A stretch of 64,000 nucleotides of DNA from Candidatus Harpocratesius repetitus. Its GTDB lineage: Archaea; Asgardarchaeota; Lokiarchaeia; Sigyniarchaeales; Promethearchaeaceae. The position numbers and the translations under genes are program-made. Positions within the stretch are counted from its first letter, which is position 1. Every line of letters starts with the position of its first letter. Where the stretch lies: assembly GCA_021498095.1 (NCBI GenBank), contig JAIZWK010000001.1:3225450-3289449 (forward strand). The letters run 5' to 3'. The notes below the pieces were generated by a model. That model had not been told where the DNA came from and did no database searches. It saw nothing but the letters and a program-made list of their open reading frames with translations. Below are positions 38,122-48,156 of the stretch, in pieces.

Positions 38122-39990
38122 TTATCCGACAAATCCCTCAATCGACTCTAAATATGCATCAAAACTATTCATGGCACTTTCATCGGCATATTCTTCGTAG
38201 TATAAGCGCATCTCGTTTTTGTACTTCAAAAAGTATGCAAAGCACTGCTGCAGCATCAACAACTGCGAGTTTGAGTTGAATATGCTAACGGGATTTTCAA
38301 TCTGTGCGTACCATCGGTCGAGTCGGGAGTCAAATTGAATGTTGCCGTTCTCATCCAAAGTGGGAACGAAGTATTCAATTGATTTCTTATCACTTATTAT
38401 AATTGTTATTGTTTCACCTTTAACGCCGAATGCCTTGATGATACCCTCGAGTCGGTTCCATGTGGCAATGTATGCATTACTAACACCACCTTTTCCTTTC
38501 ATCATCAATTTGATATCATTGTAAAATCTTTTCTTTTTTAAATTTGAATCTTTTAAATCCTGCTCGGATGAATGCAGTGTATACTGTTCGTAAACCCACT
38601 TTGCCAGCACGGCCACCACATCTCGGATGCTGGAGCCTTGAAATTCGGCAAGATTGCGGAGGTTGAAAAAGGCTCGACAGTCTTCAAGTTCAATCAGCAC
38701 CATTTTAGCGGCGTCTCCACCAATTTTCTCTTTCATCATATCAGTAAATGTATTAATACCATCTTGATTTTCAAATATGTTTATCATGGATAAGCCGTTC
38801 TGGAAGGCCGTCCAAACCTTGCGCGCCTTTTCTGTATAATATTCGATATCCTCTGCATCCGCTCCATGCATTCCCACGCCGTAAATACCGGGATACCGCC
38901 AATTCACCGCACTGCCGTCTGCTCCAATTAAGTTCAGCATATTCTCAAATACCAGAAAATCCATAACGAAGCGCTCAATTCCATTATTTATATCGGGTCT
39001 ATTGGTTTTATAATATTCTCTTTTAACCGGGTCCCACAAATCTATGGAAAACTGCGGGATTATCATGGAATAGGGCGAAGGCGTGGTAGGGACAATGTCT
39101 TTAACGGCATCTGAAATGGGGGTGCCGAGTTGGAAAAATTTAATTTTATGTTCTTCGTCATTTTGAATTTGACCGACCATACTTCCGAACACCAGCACTT
39201 CTCTGCCGGAACCTATTACTTCGCTTTTAGCCATTCCGAATTGTATGAAATTAGCAATAAAGGCGTTTTTTTTGGCACCGATAATGATAACTGGGTCGGG
39301 AAGGGCGCTGGGGGGCACGTAGTAGTGATGATCATCGACTACTTTTTCGCTTAGATAGTTTTTAACTCTATCTTGATCTGGAAATTCTAAATTATTTTGA
39401 ACAAGATAATCGATAGTTGAGCGAAATGCTTCGATATTGGTAAAAAGGGATGCCAAAGAAATCCAAGCTGCCTGCATCAGCTCCTATTCGTGAATTTGGG
39501 ATGAAGAAAGCAAAGAACCAATACTATACAATTTTGATTCTTTAATAAATTGTAAATATTCGCTGTATCCAAGTCTTTTCTGCAAAAATTGGGTCAAATA
39601 ATCAGCAGCACCTCCAAGATTAACTGCAATTTTATGATCAGTATAAGCACCTGCATCTTGGGAAATTTTGCTGATTCTACTTAAAATATTTTTAATTCGC
39701 TTAATTCCCCAATAATTCCATACTAATGTTTTCAAATCGAGAAATGTTTTTATATTGTGGACAATCCGCCAGTATTTACTTGCCTCATCTGCTTCAAACA
39801 ATTCCTTTATTTCGCTGATATATTTCAATCCATCTAAGGATTCATCGAAAAAGTGCTCTTTTAATTCTGTGCCGGTGCCGGGAAGGTCTTTATCCAAGCG
39901 TTAAAATCAAAAAATAAGTCTCTAAGCTGCTCTGCAATATCGGGAACATTCTTATAAATATTTTTTAATGATGTTCTAATTCTTTGTAAG
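38122..39990 (-). pseudogene. Disrupted copy of unknown 592-aa protein (TAG at 39484-39486 and 1-nt frameshift near 39900)
   Basis: ORFs 39484..39897 and 38122..39477 together match 58417..60195; copy 2 has IHEWELM where copy 1 has IHE*ELM; GCTTTGG in copy 2 is GCTTGG in copy 1. Confidence 0.8.
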
Positions 39991-39996
39991 CCTGAT

Positions 39997-41205
39997 TTAA
40001 AATTCAATTGAAGTTGATATTCGATGTGAACGCGCTTGGCTGAGATGCGTGAGTTGATAGATGAGATTGTGGTAAAACTTTATAGATTGAAAGCGAAAAG
40101 CACGATGAAAGGTTTGCAGTGTGAAGGTATAGAGAATGGAAATCTGTTCTGAATCCACATATTGAATAATTTTTGCTTGCAAACTGTGATCATACAAAAC
40201 CGATTTTGATGAAAAAAGAGTAAACAGTTCAAATGGTTTATGATGATGGCGGATTAGAAACGATCTTATTAATAATTCCATTAAAATAATTGCGCAGAAG
40301 AAACCACAAAATAATCCTATCAACCAATTTCGCAGAATTGATTGTGAGAAAGAATAAAAAATTAATCCGATGCCCAATCCAATGATAAAGAAAAGCGAAG
40401 AAAATGAACGGAAAATCCCAATCCATAAAGATCGACCATTCCTAATCTCACAAATTGATTGCTGACCTGCATTACCTTGAATAACATTCATCAATCCTTC
40501 GAATGTAAGTGCTTCAAATCGGTAATGAGGAAATTCAGCTTCGATTACTGACTGCAGTATTGTTAAAGCTTCATCGGTCTTTCGCAAAAATTTCAGCATT
40601 TTCCCCCGATTGGGTGCATTTAATCTCTTAGTAATAATAAAATGATAGGAAAAATCCCTCGGATTCCTACTTCCATCCAGTGAAATCCGTATGGTTAGGG
40701 GTATATTGTGCCACATTTGATATAAACGCCGCATTAGATCAGCAAAATTCGGGCGAATATGAACACTGGTGGCAGACAATTTATATCCCGCATGAATAAA
40801 GCAGATTCCTGTTCTCAAATTCTGCATGATGAGAAAAGAGTGAATAAAGTTGTATTCATCGAATTCTACAGGTGGTATTGTTCCGATAAGTAGGTGATCG
40901 GGGTGCATCAATTTTCTGGAGCCATTATAGGGGGTGGTGCGAACATGTCGGGAATTATCGTAGTACCAAAGCAGAAGCCACATGATTTCAGCACACAGCC
41001 AAGGTATTAATAGGCTTGAATCTTGATTGATTAAAGCAGAGATAACACCCAAAGTTGCAAAAATAATGAATCCAATTAATGCGGTAATGGTATGGGTTCG
41101 CAGTTGGGGGCGGTTAATATCCGTAAATACTTTAGACGAGAATGGGATAATTTGAGGGTTTTTTACAGGCATATAATTGTGAATGATTGAGTTATTTAAA
41201 TCCAA
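39997..41205 (-). CDS. Membrane protein with two predicted TM pairs, unknown function
   Basis: Hydrophobic segments near aa 40-80 and 255-310; between tnpA and the 592-aa gene. Confidence 0.55.
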   Translation of the reverse strand: MDLNNSIIHNYMPVKNPQIIPFSSKVFTDINRPQLRTHTITALIGFIIFATLGVISALINQDSSLLIPWLCAEIMWLLLWYYDNSRHVRTTPYNGSRKLMHPDHLLIGTIPPVEFDEYNFIHSFLIMQNLRTGICFIHAGYKLSATSVHIRPNFADLMRRLYQMWHNIPLTIRISLDGSRNPRDFSYHFIITKRLNAPNRGKMLKFLRKTDEALTILQSVIEAEFPHYRFEALTFEGLMNVIQGNAGQQSICEIRNGRSLWIGIFRSFSSLFFIIGLGIGLIFYSFSQSILRNWLIGLFCGFFCAIILMELLIRSFLIRHHHKPFELFTLFSSKSVLYDHSLQAKIIQYVDSEQISILYTFTLQTFHRAFRFQSIKFYHNLIYQLTHLSQARSHRISTSIEF

Positions 41206-41241
41206 AAATATAGTTTTGAGATGATTAATGAAAAAATTGAT

Positions 41242-41940
41242 CTAACAACAAAAAGCGGCTAAATTCCTTGTCAACTTGCTCAAAATTCTTTCCGAATCCC
41301 TCCTAACATACCTCTCGATAATGGCATCAATTCTTTCCCGCTCTTTCTCTTCTCTATCGTAGCCTTTCGCCTGAAGCGCCCGCAGTTGATACAATTTGCC
41401 CGAAAACGACGCAATCAGCGCCATCAAATCCGTCACCAGCTGTTCCTCCAAAGAAGTGTTCAATCCACGCTCCACCTCGATAATCGGCACATCGCAAATC
41501 CCGCAAACATATTCGAGAAATGGAAACCCGAATCTTGTGTGCCGATCCTTATAGGCAATCAGCACCCGTGCCACCTTCCTCTGCTCAATTTGCTTCAGCA
41601 GCCGCCACAACCCTAGGCGCATCGGATTCAGCCCCGAGCCGTATTCTTTAATAATTTTTAATGGTGTTTCATCATCGAAATGCTCCTTATAATATTTTTT
41701 CAAGCGTTCGACCTGTCTGTCAAGATTTCCATCCTTTTTCTGCTTGGACGATGAAACACGGGCGTAAATATAGGTCGATTTTACAGTTTCCTCCGCTTGT
41801 TGGCATGGTAGATTAACCAATTCGGGCAGAAAATCCGCCAACTGTTCGCATGAATACCGTCGGTGATTTCCAAATGTCCTTTTAGGAACGAGGTATCCTT
41901 TTCTATCCCATCTGCGCAGAGTTGCATGAGTAACTCCAAG
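41242..41940 (-). mobile_element. tnpA: IS607-type serine recombinase (TnpA); 5' end appears to lack a canonical start codon
   Basis: MerR-like HTH KRLGVTHATLRRWDRKGYLVPKRTFGNHRRY upstream of track ORF 41242..41841, then YIYARVSSSKQKKDGNLDRQ serine recombinase domain. Confidence 0.85.
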
Positions 41941-42011
41941 ACGCTTGTATTTTTTTATTTTCTTTTTATCATTAAATTTCTTTACAAATTCTTTAAATTA
42001 ATAAGATAAAA
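41941..42011. repeat. 71-bp perfect direct repeat, copy A
   Basis: acgcttgtatttttttattttctttttatcattaaatttctttacaaattctttaaattaataagataaaa, identical to 43830-43900. Confidence 0.9.
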
Positions 42012-42064
42012 AACTTCGATTTTAAGATGCATTAATAGATAATAAAAAACTTCGATTTTAAGAT
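42006..42064. repeat. Two 23-bp perfect direct repeats (ataaaaaacttcgattttaagat)
   Basis: 42006-42028 and 42042-42064. Confidence 0.8.
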
Positions 42065-42444
42065 TGATTGGCCCGAAAATGCAATGAATAATATATCCAA
42101 ATTTGATTATTGATATGAATTGGAATAGTGACTAAGTTCTTTAGCTATTCTATATTATTAAGCTTAGTTTAATTTAATTAATAGATAAAAAGGTTGTATG
42201 GAAATAGATATTAAAAATCTCGAAAGTTGTTTAAAAATTAGTAGAAATGCTTTCATCTATTTCATTACTATAGTAAATCAAATAAACAATATTAATAACT
42301 AAAAAGTAAAATAATTCAATAAAATATATCAACCAATTTCATCAAATTTTAAAAAAGTTAAAAAAATAACCAAAAACAGAGAAATAATCCCCATTATCTT
42401 AATTCAAGATTAGGGCGATTTTTTACGCTTTTTAGGTAATTATC

Positions 42445-43764
42445 ATGAACTTCTCAAATATGAATCTTATACCCCAACTTCTTGATGGATTAACATCAAT
42501 GAATATCGAAACACCAACAGAAATTCAAGCACAAGCTATTCCGAAAATTCTAGCAGACCCTCGTTCACATGTTATTGCTCAAGCTAAAACAGGATCAGGA
42601 AAAACTTTGGCATTTGCTATCCCTATTGTACAGTTATTGGATCGTAAAATAAAGCAAGTTCAAGCAGTTATAATTGTTCCAACTCGCGAATTATGTGTGC
42701 AGGTTAGCCAAGTAATTAACCAATTAAGTAGATATTCTACAATTATTACAGTTCAAGTTTATGGAGGTGTATCAATTAATCGTCAAATCCAAGAAATCGA
42801 AAAAGGTGCACAAATTATTGTAGCGACACCAGGAAGATTAATTGATATTTACAATCGAGGTAAACTTTCATTCAAAATGGTAAAGTTTGTTGTTTTGGAT
42901 GAAGCAGATCGTTGTTTAGACATGGGTTTTATGCCAGATATTGAATATCTACTCCTTGAAGCAATGCAAGGAGTGAATCCGCGCCTATTTTTATTTTCAG
43001 CAACCCTTTTTCATGCAATTCATCATTTAGTTTCGAAATTTACAAAAAATGAACATATTACAAAAATAAATGTTTCAGAAGATTCGCTTACAGTTGAAGA
43101 ATGCGATCAATTCTATTATCTCATACCTGAATTTCGAGATAAATATTATCACTTCGTTAGAATTTTCCAAAAAGAGCGCCCAAGACACTCTATTATTTTT
43201 GTCAATACAAAAAAAACCGCAGAATGGTTATATAATCGAATTTTGCAGGAACGAAAAATAAAGGGTCAATTTGAATTGATTAGCGGCAGTTTAACTCAGT
43301 TTAAACGGGAAAAAGTATTGCGACGATTTCGCTCTCATCAAATACAGCACTTAATCGCTACTGATGTAGCAGCCCGTGGTTTGGATATTAAAGGTATTTC
43401 CCATGTATTTAATTATGATATTCCAACTTTTGAAGAAAATTATGTACATCGTATTGGTAGAACAGCCAGAATTATTGGAAAAGATGGGAATGTAGCCAAA
43501 GGAACAGCAATTTCTTTAGTATTACAAGATGAACTTGCTTTACTCTCTCGAATTGAAGGATTCATGGAAAAAGATCTGCGCCAGCGACGGCTACCGAGGA
43601 GGAATCAAAATAATAGTCAATCACAAAGGTATTTTAGATCTCAAAAATCCAATAATTCTCGAAAATATAAAAATCCAAAGCATTTCAATAAAGGAGTGCA
43701 ATCAAGGAACGAGCAAACACCTAAAGAATCAGAAAAGCACCACAGACGAAATTTTCTCTATTAG
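42445..43764 (+). CDS. DEAD-box RNA helicase
   Basis: AKTGSGKT, VVLDEADRCLDMGF, LFSATL, YVHRIGRTAR; basic C-terminal tail. Confidence 0.95.
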   Translation: MNFSNMNLIPQLLDGLTSMNIETPTEIQAQAIPKILADPRSHVIAQAKTGSGKTLAFAIPIVQLLDRKIKQVQAVIIVPTRELCVQVSQVINQLSRYSTIITVQVYGGVSINRQIQEIEKGAQIIVATPGRLIDIYNRGKLSFKMVKFVVLDEADRCLDMGFMPDIEYLLLEAMQGVNPRLFLFSATLFHAIHHLVSKFTKNEHITKINVSEDSLTVEECDQFYYLIPEFRDKYYHFVRIFQKERPRHSIIFVNTKKTAEWLYNRILQERKIKGQFELISGSLTQFKREKVLRRFRSHQIQHLIATDVAARGLDIKGISHVFNYDIPTFEENYVHRIGRTARIIGKDGNVAKGTAISLVLQDELALLSRIEGFMEKDLRQRRLPRRNQNNSQSQRYFRSQKSNNSRKYKNPKHFNKGVQSRNEQTPKESEKHHRRNFLY

Positions 43765-43829
43765 AATATTATTTATTTATTAAAAATCAATTTCTACGAT
43801 TTTAAATTTAGATTTTATTAATAATTCAT

Positions 43830-43900
43830 ACGCTTGTATTTTTTTATTTTCTTTTTATCATTAAATTTCTTTACAAATTCTTTAAATTAATAAGATAAAA
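43830..43900. repeat. 71-bp perfect direct repeat, copy B
   Basis: Identical to 41941-42011. Confidence 0.9.
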
Positions 43901-44008
43901 TATTTGATTACTTTAAAAAGAAAGAGATTCTGCACCTTCACAAATAATGAGTTGAAAGATAAAGAGTAAATGAAAAAAAAAACTCAATGAAGGTGGTGCG
44001 GATAATTC

Positions 44009-44986
44009 TTACATAGGAACAACTACTTCACTTAAGATTCGATTGATGACTGCAGTGGTACTAAGTCCTTCAAGCTCTGCTTCAGCTTTTAAACCAATCC
44101 TATGATTTAAGACTGGAACGCAAAGCACCTTAACGTCATCAGGCGTAACGTAATCACGCCCCAAAACAGCTGCTCTCGCTTTAGCAGCTTTCATTAGCGC
44201 CAGACTAGCACGAGGTCCACAACCAACTTCGATCTGTGGATCATTTCTTGTTTTGAAAACAATATCACGAATATACTCGAGAATTGTATTGTTTACGTAA
44301 ACAGTGTTAACCAACCGCTGTAATTCAACCAACTCTTCTGCGCTGGTTACTGGGTCAATAATAATTCGATTTCCTGACAATTGACGAGCCATGATTTCTA
44401 CTTCATCTTCTTCAGGAGGGTAATCCAGCCACAATTTGAATAAGAATCGATCTAATTGTGCTTCTGGCAATGGATATGTTCCTTCTTGCTCGATAGGGTT
44501 TTGTGTTGCTACGACCATGAATGGTTTATCCAAATCATAAGTTTTCCCCTCAATTGTCACTTGACGTTCACCCATAGCTTCTAATAAAGCAGCTTGAGTC
44601 TTTGGAGCCGTTCGGTTAATTTCATCAGCGAGAATGATATTACCAAACAAAGGTCCTTTTCGAATTACGAAATCACCTTTAGATTGATCAAAAACCATAC
44701 TCCCTGTACAATCACTGGGTAATAAATCTGGAGTAAATTGAATCCGATTGAACGAAATCCCCAGTGCTTCTGCAAAAGTTTTGGCAGTGACTGTTTTTGC
44801 TAAACCAGGGACACCTTCTAAAAGAACGTGTCCATTAGTTAATAACCCAATTAATAACATTTGAAGCACGTCACCCATACCAACAATGACTCTTGCGACT
44901 TCACTCATTACTTCTTGGGCAATTTCTCGAACAATGCCAACATCTGCTTCTTCAAATACTTCTGTCATAATATTTACCTTCTTCAT
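44009..44986 (-). CDS. MoxR-family AAA+ ATPase
   Basis: LLEGVPGLAKTVTAKTFAEAL, ILADEINRTAPKTQAALLEAMGERQVT, ATQNPIEQEGTYPLPEAQLDRF. Confidence 0.95.
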   Translation of the reverse strand: MKKVNIMTEVFEEADVGIVREIAQEVMSEVARVIVGMGDVLQMLLIGLLTNGHVLLEGVPGLAKTVTAKTFAEALGISFNRIQFTPDLLPSDCTGSMVFDQSKGDFVIRKGPLFGNIILADEINRTAPKTQAALLEAMGERQVTIEGKTYDLDKPFMVVATQNPIEQEGTYPLPEAQLDRFLFKLWLDYPPEEDEVEIMARQLSGNRIIIDPVTSAEELVELQRLVNTVYVNNTILEYIRDIVFKTRNDPQIEVGCGPRASLALMKAAKARAAVLGRDYVTPDDVKVLCVPVLNHRIGLKAEAELEGLSTTAVINRILSEVVVPM

Positions 44987-45085
44987 TGAGTTTTTTTACT
45001 TTTTTTGCTTATTACATATTTTTTTTTCATGTATTTCTTGTTTAATTATAAAAAAAATTAAAATTTTGAATGTTTCGTTAAAATT

Positions 45086-47584
45086 TTACAATTTATTTGC
45101 AACCCATGACATTTCCATGAATAGTAATTCAAATTCTCGCTCATCGCGAACATTTTCTTTACCTGCTTTAATTTTAAACATTTTTTCAAAGAACTTTTCA
45201 ATTCGATTATAAACATCTTTCGAAATGTATTGCCCATGTTCTCTACGAAGAGCGCGCATTAGTGCATCCAAGCTGCGATCTCCAGATTCACCAAGCAATC
45301 GATTAACTTTTCGTTCAACACGACGGAATAATTCTAAAATTGCTTTTCGATAACGCTTTTTCTGTCGATACCAATTGATTTTTTGTGCAAAGAAACTTGA
45401 AGTGCGAAATCGTAAACGCATTCGGTCACGTTCATAAGCTTCTAAATCTTGTAATTGCAATTTTTTCTTATTTCCTTCTTTAGGAATCCATTTTCGGAAT
45501 GTTTGTAATGCAAAAATTGGATAAACAAGAGCTAAAATAGGATTGGTTGACATCCAATTAAGATATGCTTGAACTGCACCAAAGGTTGCAGCAGATGAAA
45601 GTTGTGTTCTTCCTACATTCCATTTAGGACTATCAGGCGCAATATGAGCTTCATCAAATACAACAATAGTATCTGAAGGTGCTCGATCACAAGCTAACCA
45701 TTCTATGGTCTGAATACCCATTTGTAGATTATCAAATTCTGGAATACTTACCATTTGATTATTTAACCATGAAGCATCAGTTGCTACAAATATTCTGCTT
45801 GAAAAAGTACCATTTCCATTAATTGTAGAAGAATGATATGCAACTTCTTTAGAACTAAAGACAGCTTGAGCATACCCACCAAGAGGAATTCCTTGTTGAA
45901 GAAAAGTACCCATTAATCCTAACGTTCCAGATTGACCTGACAATAAATTTGCAACTGAACTAGGAAATGGATAGATATCTTTTGATTGATCATATTTATG
46001 ATCGCCATCAACATCAATAAAAGAATAATGACCAGATGTCTGTCCAAGAAAATTCCATCCGAATCCTGACAAAAACTCTCCACCCAAAAATCCGGTAGCA
46101 TGATCTAACACAACCTTATTAATTCCCGTAGTAATTTCATGAGCTGAAAAATCTTGAATTACAGGAAATTCCGGATTTGCTTTATTCCAGTAAGATGCAT
46201 TATCTATTAAAACCCCATTAGGGAAAAATGTTAAGGGAGTTGCAGAATCTGGATTTCGTGTGCTTGCCATAGAAGCGACAAAAGATTCAGTCAATAATGT
46301 CCCCGCTGTTCCATGATCATCACAGATCATCATTGAGAAATTTGTTTGGAATGCTGACAATAGAAAGGGTATTTCTGAAGCGGGATTATAGAATATATTT
46401 GGTCCAGCTACAACTAATATAATTTGTTTATTGCTATCTAGTTGAGAAACTGTACTTATTGAAGATTGAACTGCACGAACTTCATAACCTCTACTCTCAA
46501 GAGTAGTTTTAAAAGAAGACCAACCATTCCAATCTGGATTATAAATAGAATTACTTTTGTTATTTTGACCTCTATCAACAATAGGCATAAATATAGGAGC
46601 CCAAGCTAAAATAAATACTAAAACATAAATAGCAGTTGTAATACCAAAGGAGATACGGCTTTTAGATTCAGCCGTTCCAGATGCTGTTAATTTCTTCCCC
46701 ATTTCTTTTCCTGTATTAATTAAAGTGGTAACAACTCTAAATATACCTATAGAAAGAAACACAATGCTGATATAATTTGTATACTGTACAATTAGACTGT
46801 AAGATTGAATTGCAGCATAGATTGCTAAAATAAGGGGAATTATTGAAATTATATAACACAAAATAAGAAAAATATAACTTACAAGTATCCTACCACCCTT
46901 TCTATTTAGATTTGAAAAGGAAGTTTGTAAGTTTTTTAACATCCTCATTAAAAAGAGCAAAGAAAAAATTACGATAAAACCGCCAATAATTAGCGGAGTA
47001 ATAAGTTCTTCTAAAGTTGTAGCAGATTGCCATGGTTCCATAAAAACAATTCCAGACTTATCCGCAGAAAATGTCCAGAGTAAAAATTGTGAACCAAAGG
47101 ACATCCAAAAGGAAAAACATAAGGTTATTACAAAATTCATAATGATATTGATTATTTTTGGTATTTTACCCGATAAAAAGAATGAAATAAACCAAATTAT
47201 ATGAAAAGTAACAAAAACGGCAGGCATCCAAGCAAAATATCTTTGAATTACTTCAGCACTTGACATCAATACAGTAATTGGAAACGGTATAGCTCCAAAA
47301 ATATATTGTAATCCTTCTGTGTTTATAAATATGAATGGAGTAATATTGAAAAATAATAAAGCCCACACAATGGAACTTCTAGCAGCAGCTTTGGGTCGTA
47401 TAATCTGACCTAATATTTTTCGATTTTTACCTTGAACTAATCGAGCCAAACCACCAAATAGTAAAAAGATTCCAAGTGCAAACATTGGTCCAAAAATTGA
47501 AGGGGGTGCACCCAATGAAGCTGCTAAAATACCCAAACCAATAATAATTAACCCAAAAGGAGTTAATATAATTCCATAATTCAT
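45086..47584 (-). CDS. Large membrane protein with DUF4350-like region
   Basis: Many TMs N-terminally; VVFDEAHIAPD; genomic context of MoxR/DUF58. Confidence 0.6.
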   Translation of the reverse strand: MNYGIILTPFGLIIIGLGILAASLGAPPSIFGPMFALGIFLLFGGLARLVQGKNRKILGQIIRPKAAARSSIVWALLFFNITPFIFINTEGLQYIFGAIPFPITVLMSSAEVIQRYFAWMPAVFVTFHIIWFISFFLSGKIPKIINIIMNFVITLCFSFWMSFGSQFLLWTFSADKSGIVFMEPWQSATTLEELITPLIIGGFIVIFSLLFLMRMLKNLQTSFSNLNRKGGRILVSYIFLILCYIISIIPLILAIYAAIQSYSLIVQYTNYISIVFLSIGIFRVVTTLINTGKEMGKKLTASGTAESKSRISFGITTAIYVLVFILAWAPIFMPIVDRGQNNKSNSIYNPDWNGWSSFKTTLESRGYEVRAVQSSISTVSQLDSNKQIILVVAGPNIFYNPASEIPFLLSAFQTNFSMMICDDHGTAGTLLTESFVASMASTRNPDSATPLTFFPNGVLIDNASYWNKANPEFPVIQDFSAHEITTGINKVVLDHATGFLGGEFLSGFGWNFLGQTSGHYSFIDVDGDHKYDQSKDIYPFPSSVANLLSGQSGTLGLMGTFLQQGIPLGGYAQAVFSSKEVAYHSSTINGNGTFSSRIFVATDASWLNNQMVSIPEFDNLQMGIQTIEWLACDRAPSDTIVVFDEAHIAPDSPKWNVGRTQLSSAATFGAVQAYLNWMSTNPILALVYPIFALQTFRKWIPKEGNKKKLQLQDLEAYERDRMRLRFRTSSFFAQKINWYRQKKRYRKAILELFRRVERKVNRLLGESGDRSLDALMRALRREHGQYISKDVYNRIEKFFEKMFKIKAGKENVRDEREFELLFMEMSWVANKL

Positions 47585-47744
47585 TTTATTCTGACCTTAG
47601 TTGTTTTTTTCGATTTTCTTCGAAATAATTACTCATTCATTCCATTTGAAAAAAATATTAAATATCATGGATATAAAATTCCATTTTTTTTGTTTTTTAA
47701 CTATTTTATATTAAATCTTTGACAATTGAAAGGTATTTAAGTTT

Positions 47745-48110
47745 TTATAGAGGTGGTAAAGGTTTTCCCACCAATTCTTCAAATACCTTTCCAAATACTG
47801 TCAAAGTTCGTTTATAGACATCTTCAGTGATGGTTTTATTTCCATATATTACACTTTCGACTTCTTGCACAAATGGATATACGATTGCAGGGTTTAATCC
47901 ATGATCTTTTACCATTATCATTGCATAATCACGAATGCTTTGACTTGGATGCTTTTGAACACGATATTTAGCAGTGCAAATAAGCACAAATATCATGTAT
48001 TGATATGCAATTGCTTCTCTAATTCGTTTCGTACCAACTAAAAGTTGTATATTTTTTAAGCGAGTACCCAAATCCATTGAACCTTTCTTTTTTTTTCCCA
48101 TAATAAACAC
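47745..48110 (-). CDS. DUF4129-like small protein
   Basis: REAIAYQYMIFVLICTAKYRVQKHPSQSIRDYAMIMVKDHGLNPAIVYPFVQEVESVIYG similar to C-terminus of 48157..49947. Confidence 0.6.
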   Translation of the reverse strand: MFIMGKKKKGSMDLGTRLKNIQLLVGTKRIREAIAYQYMIFVLICTAKYRVQKHPSQSIRDYAMIMVKDHGLNPAIVYPFVQEVESVIYGNKTITEDVYKRTLTVFGKVFEELVGKPLPPL

Positions 48111-48156
48111 CTATTAGTATTGTATTAATTTTTTCAACTTAAATGTTTTAATATCT

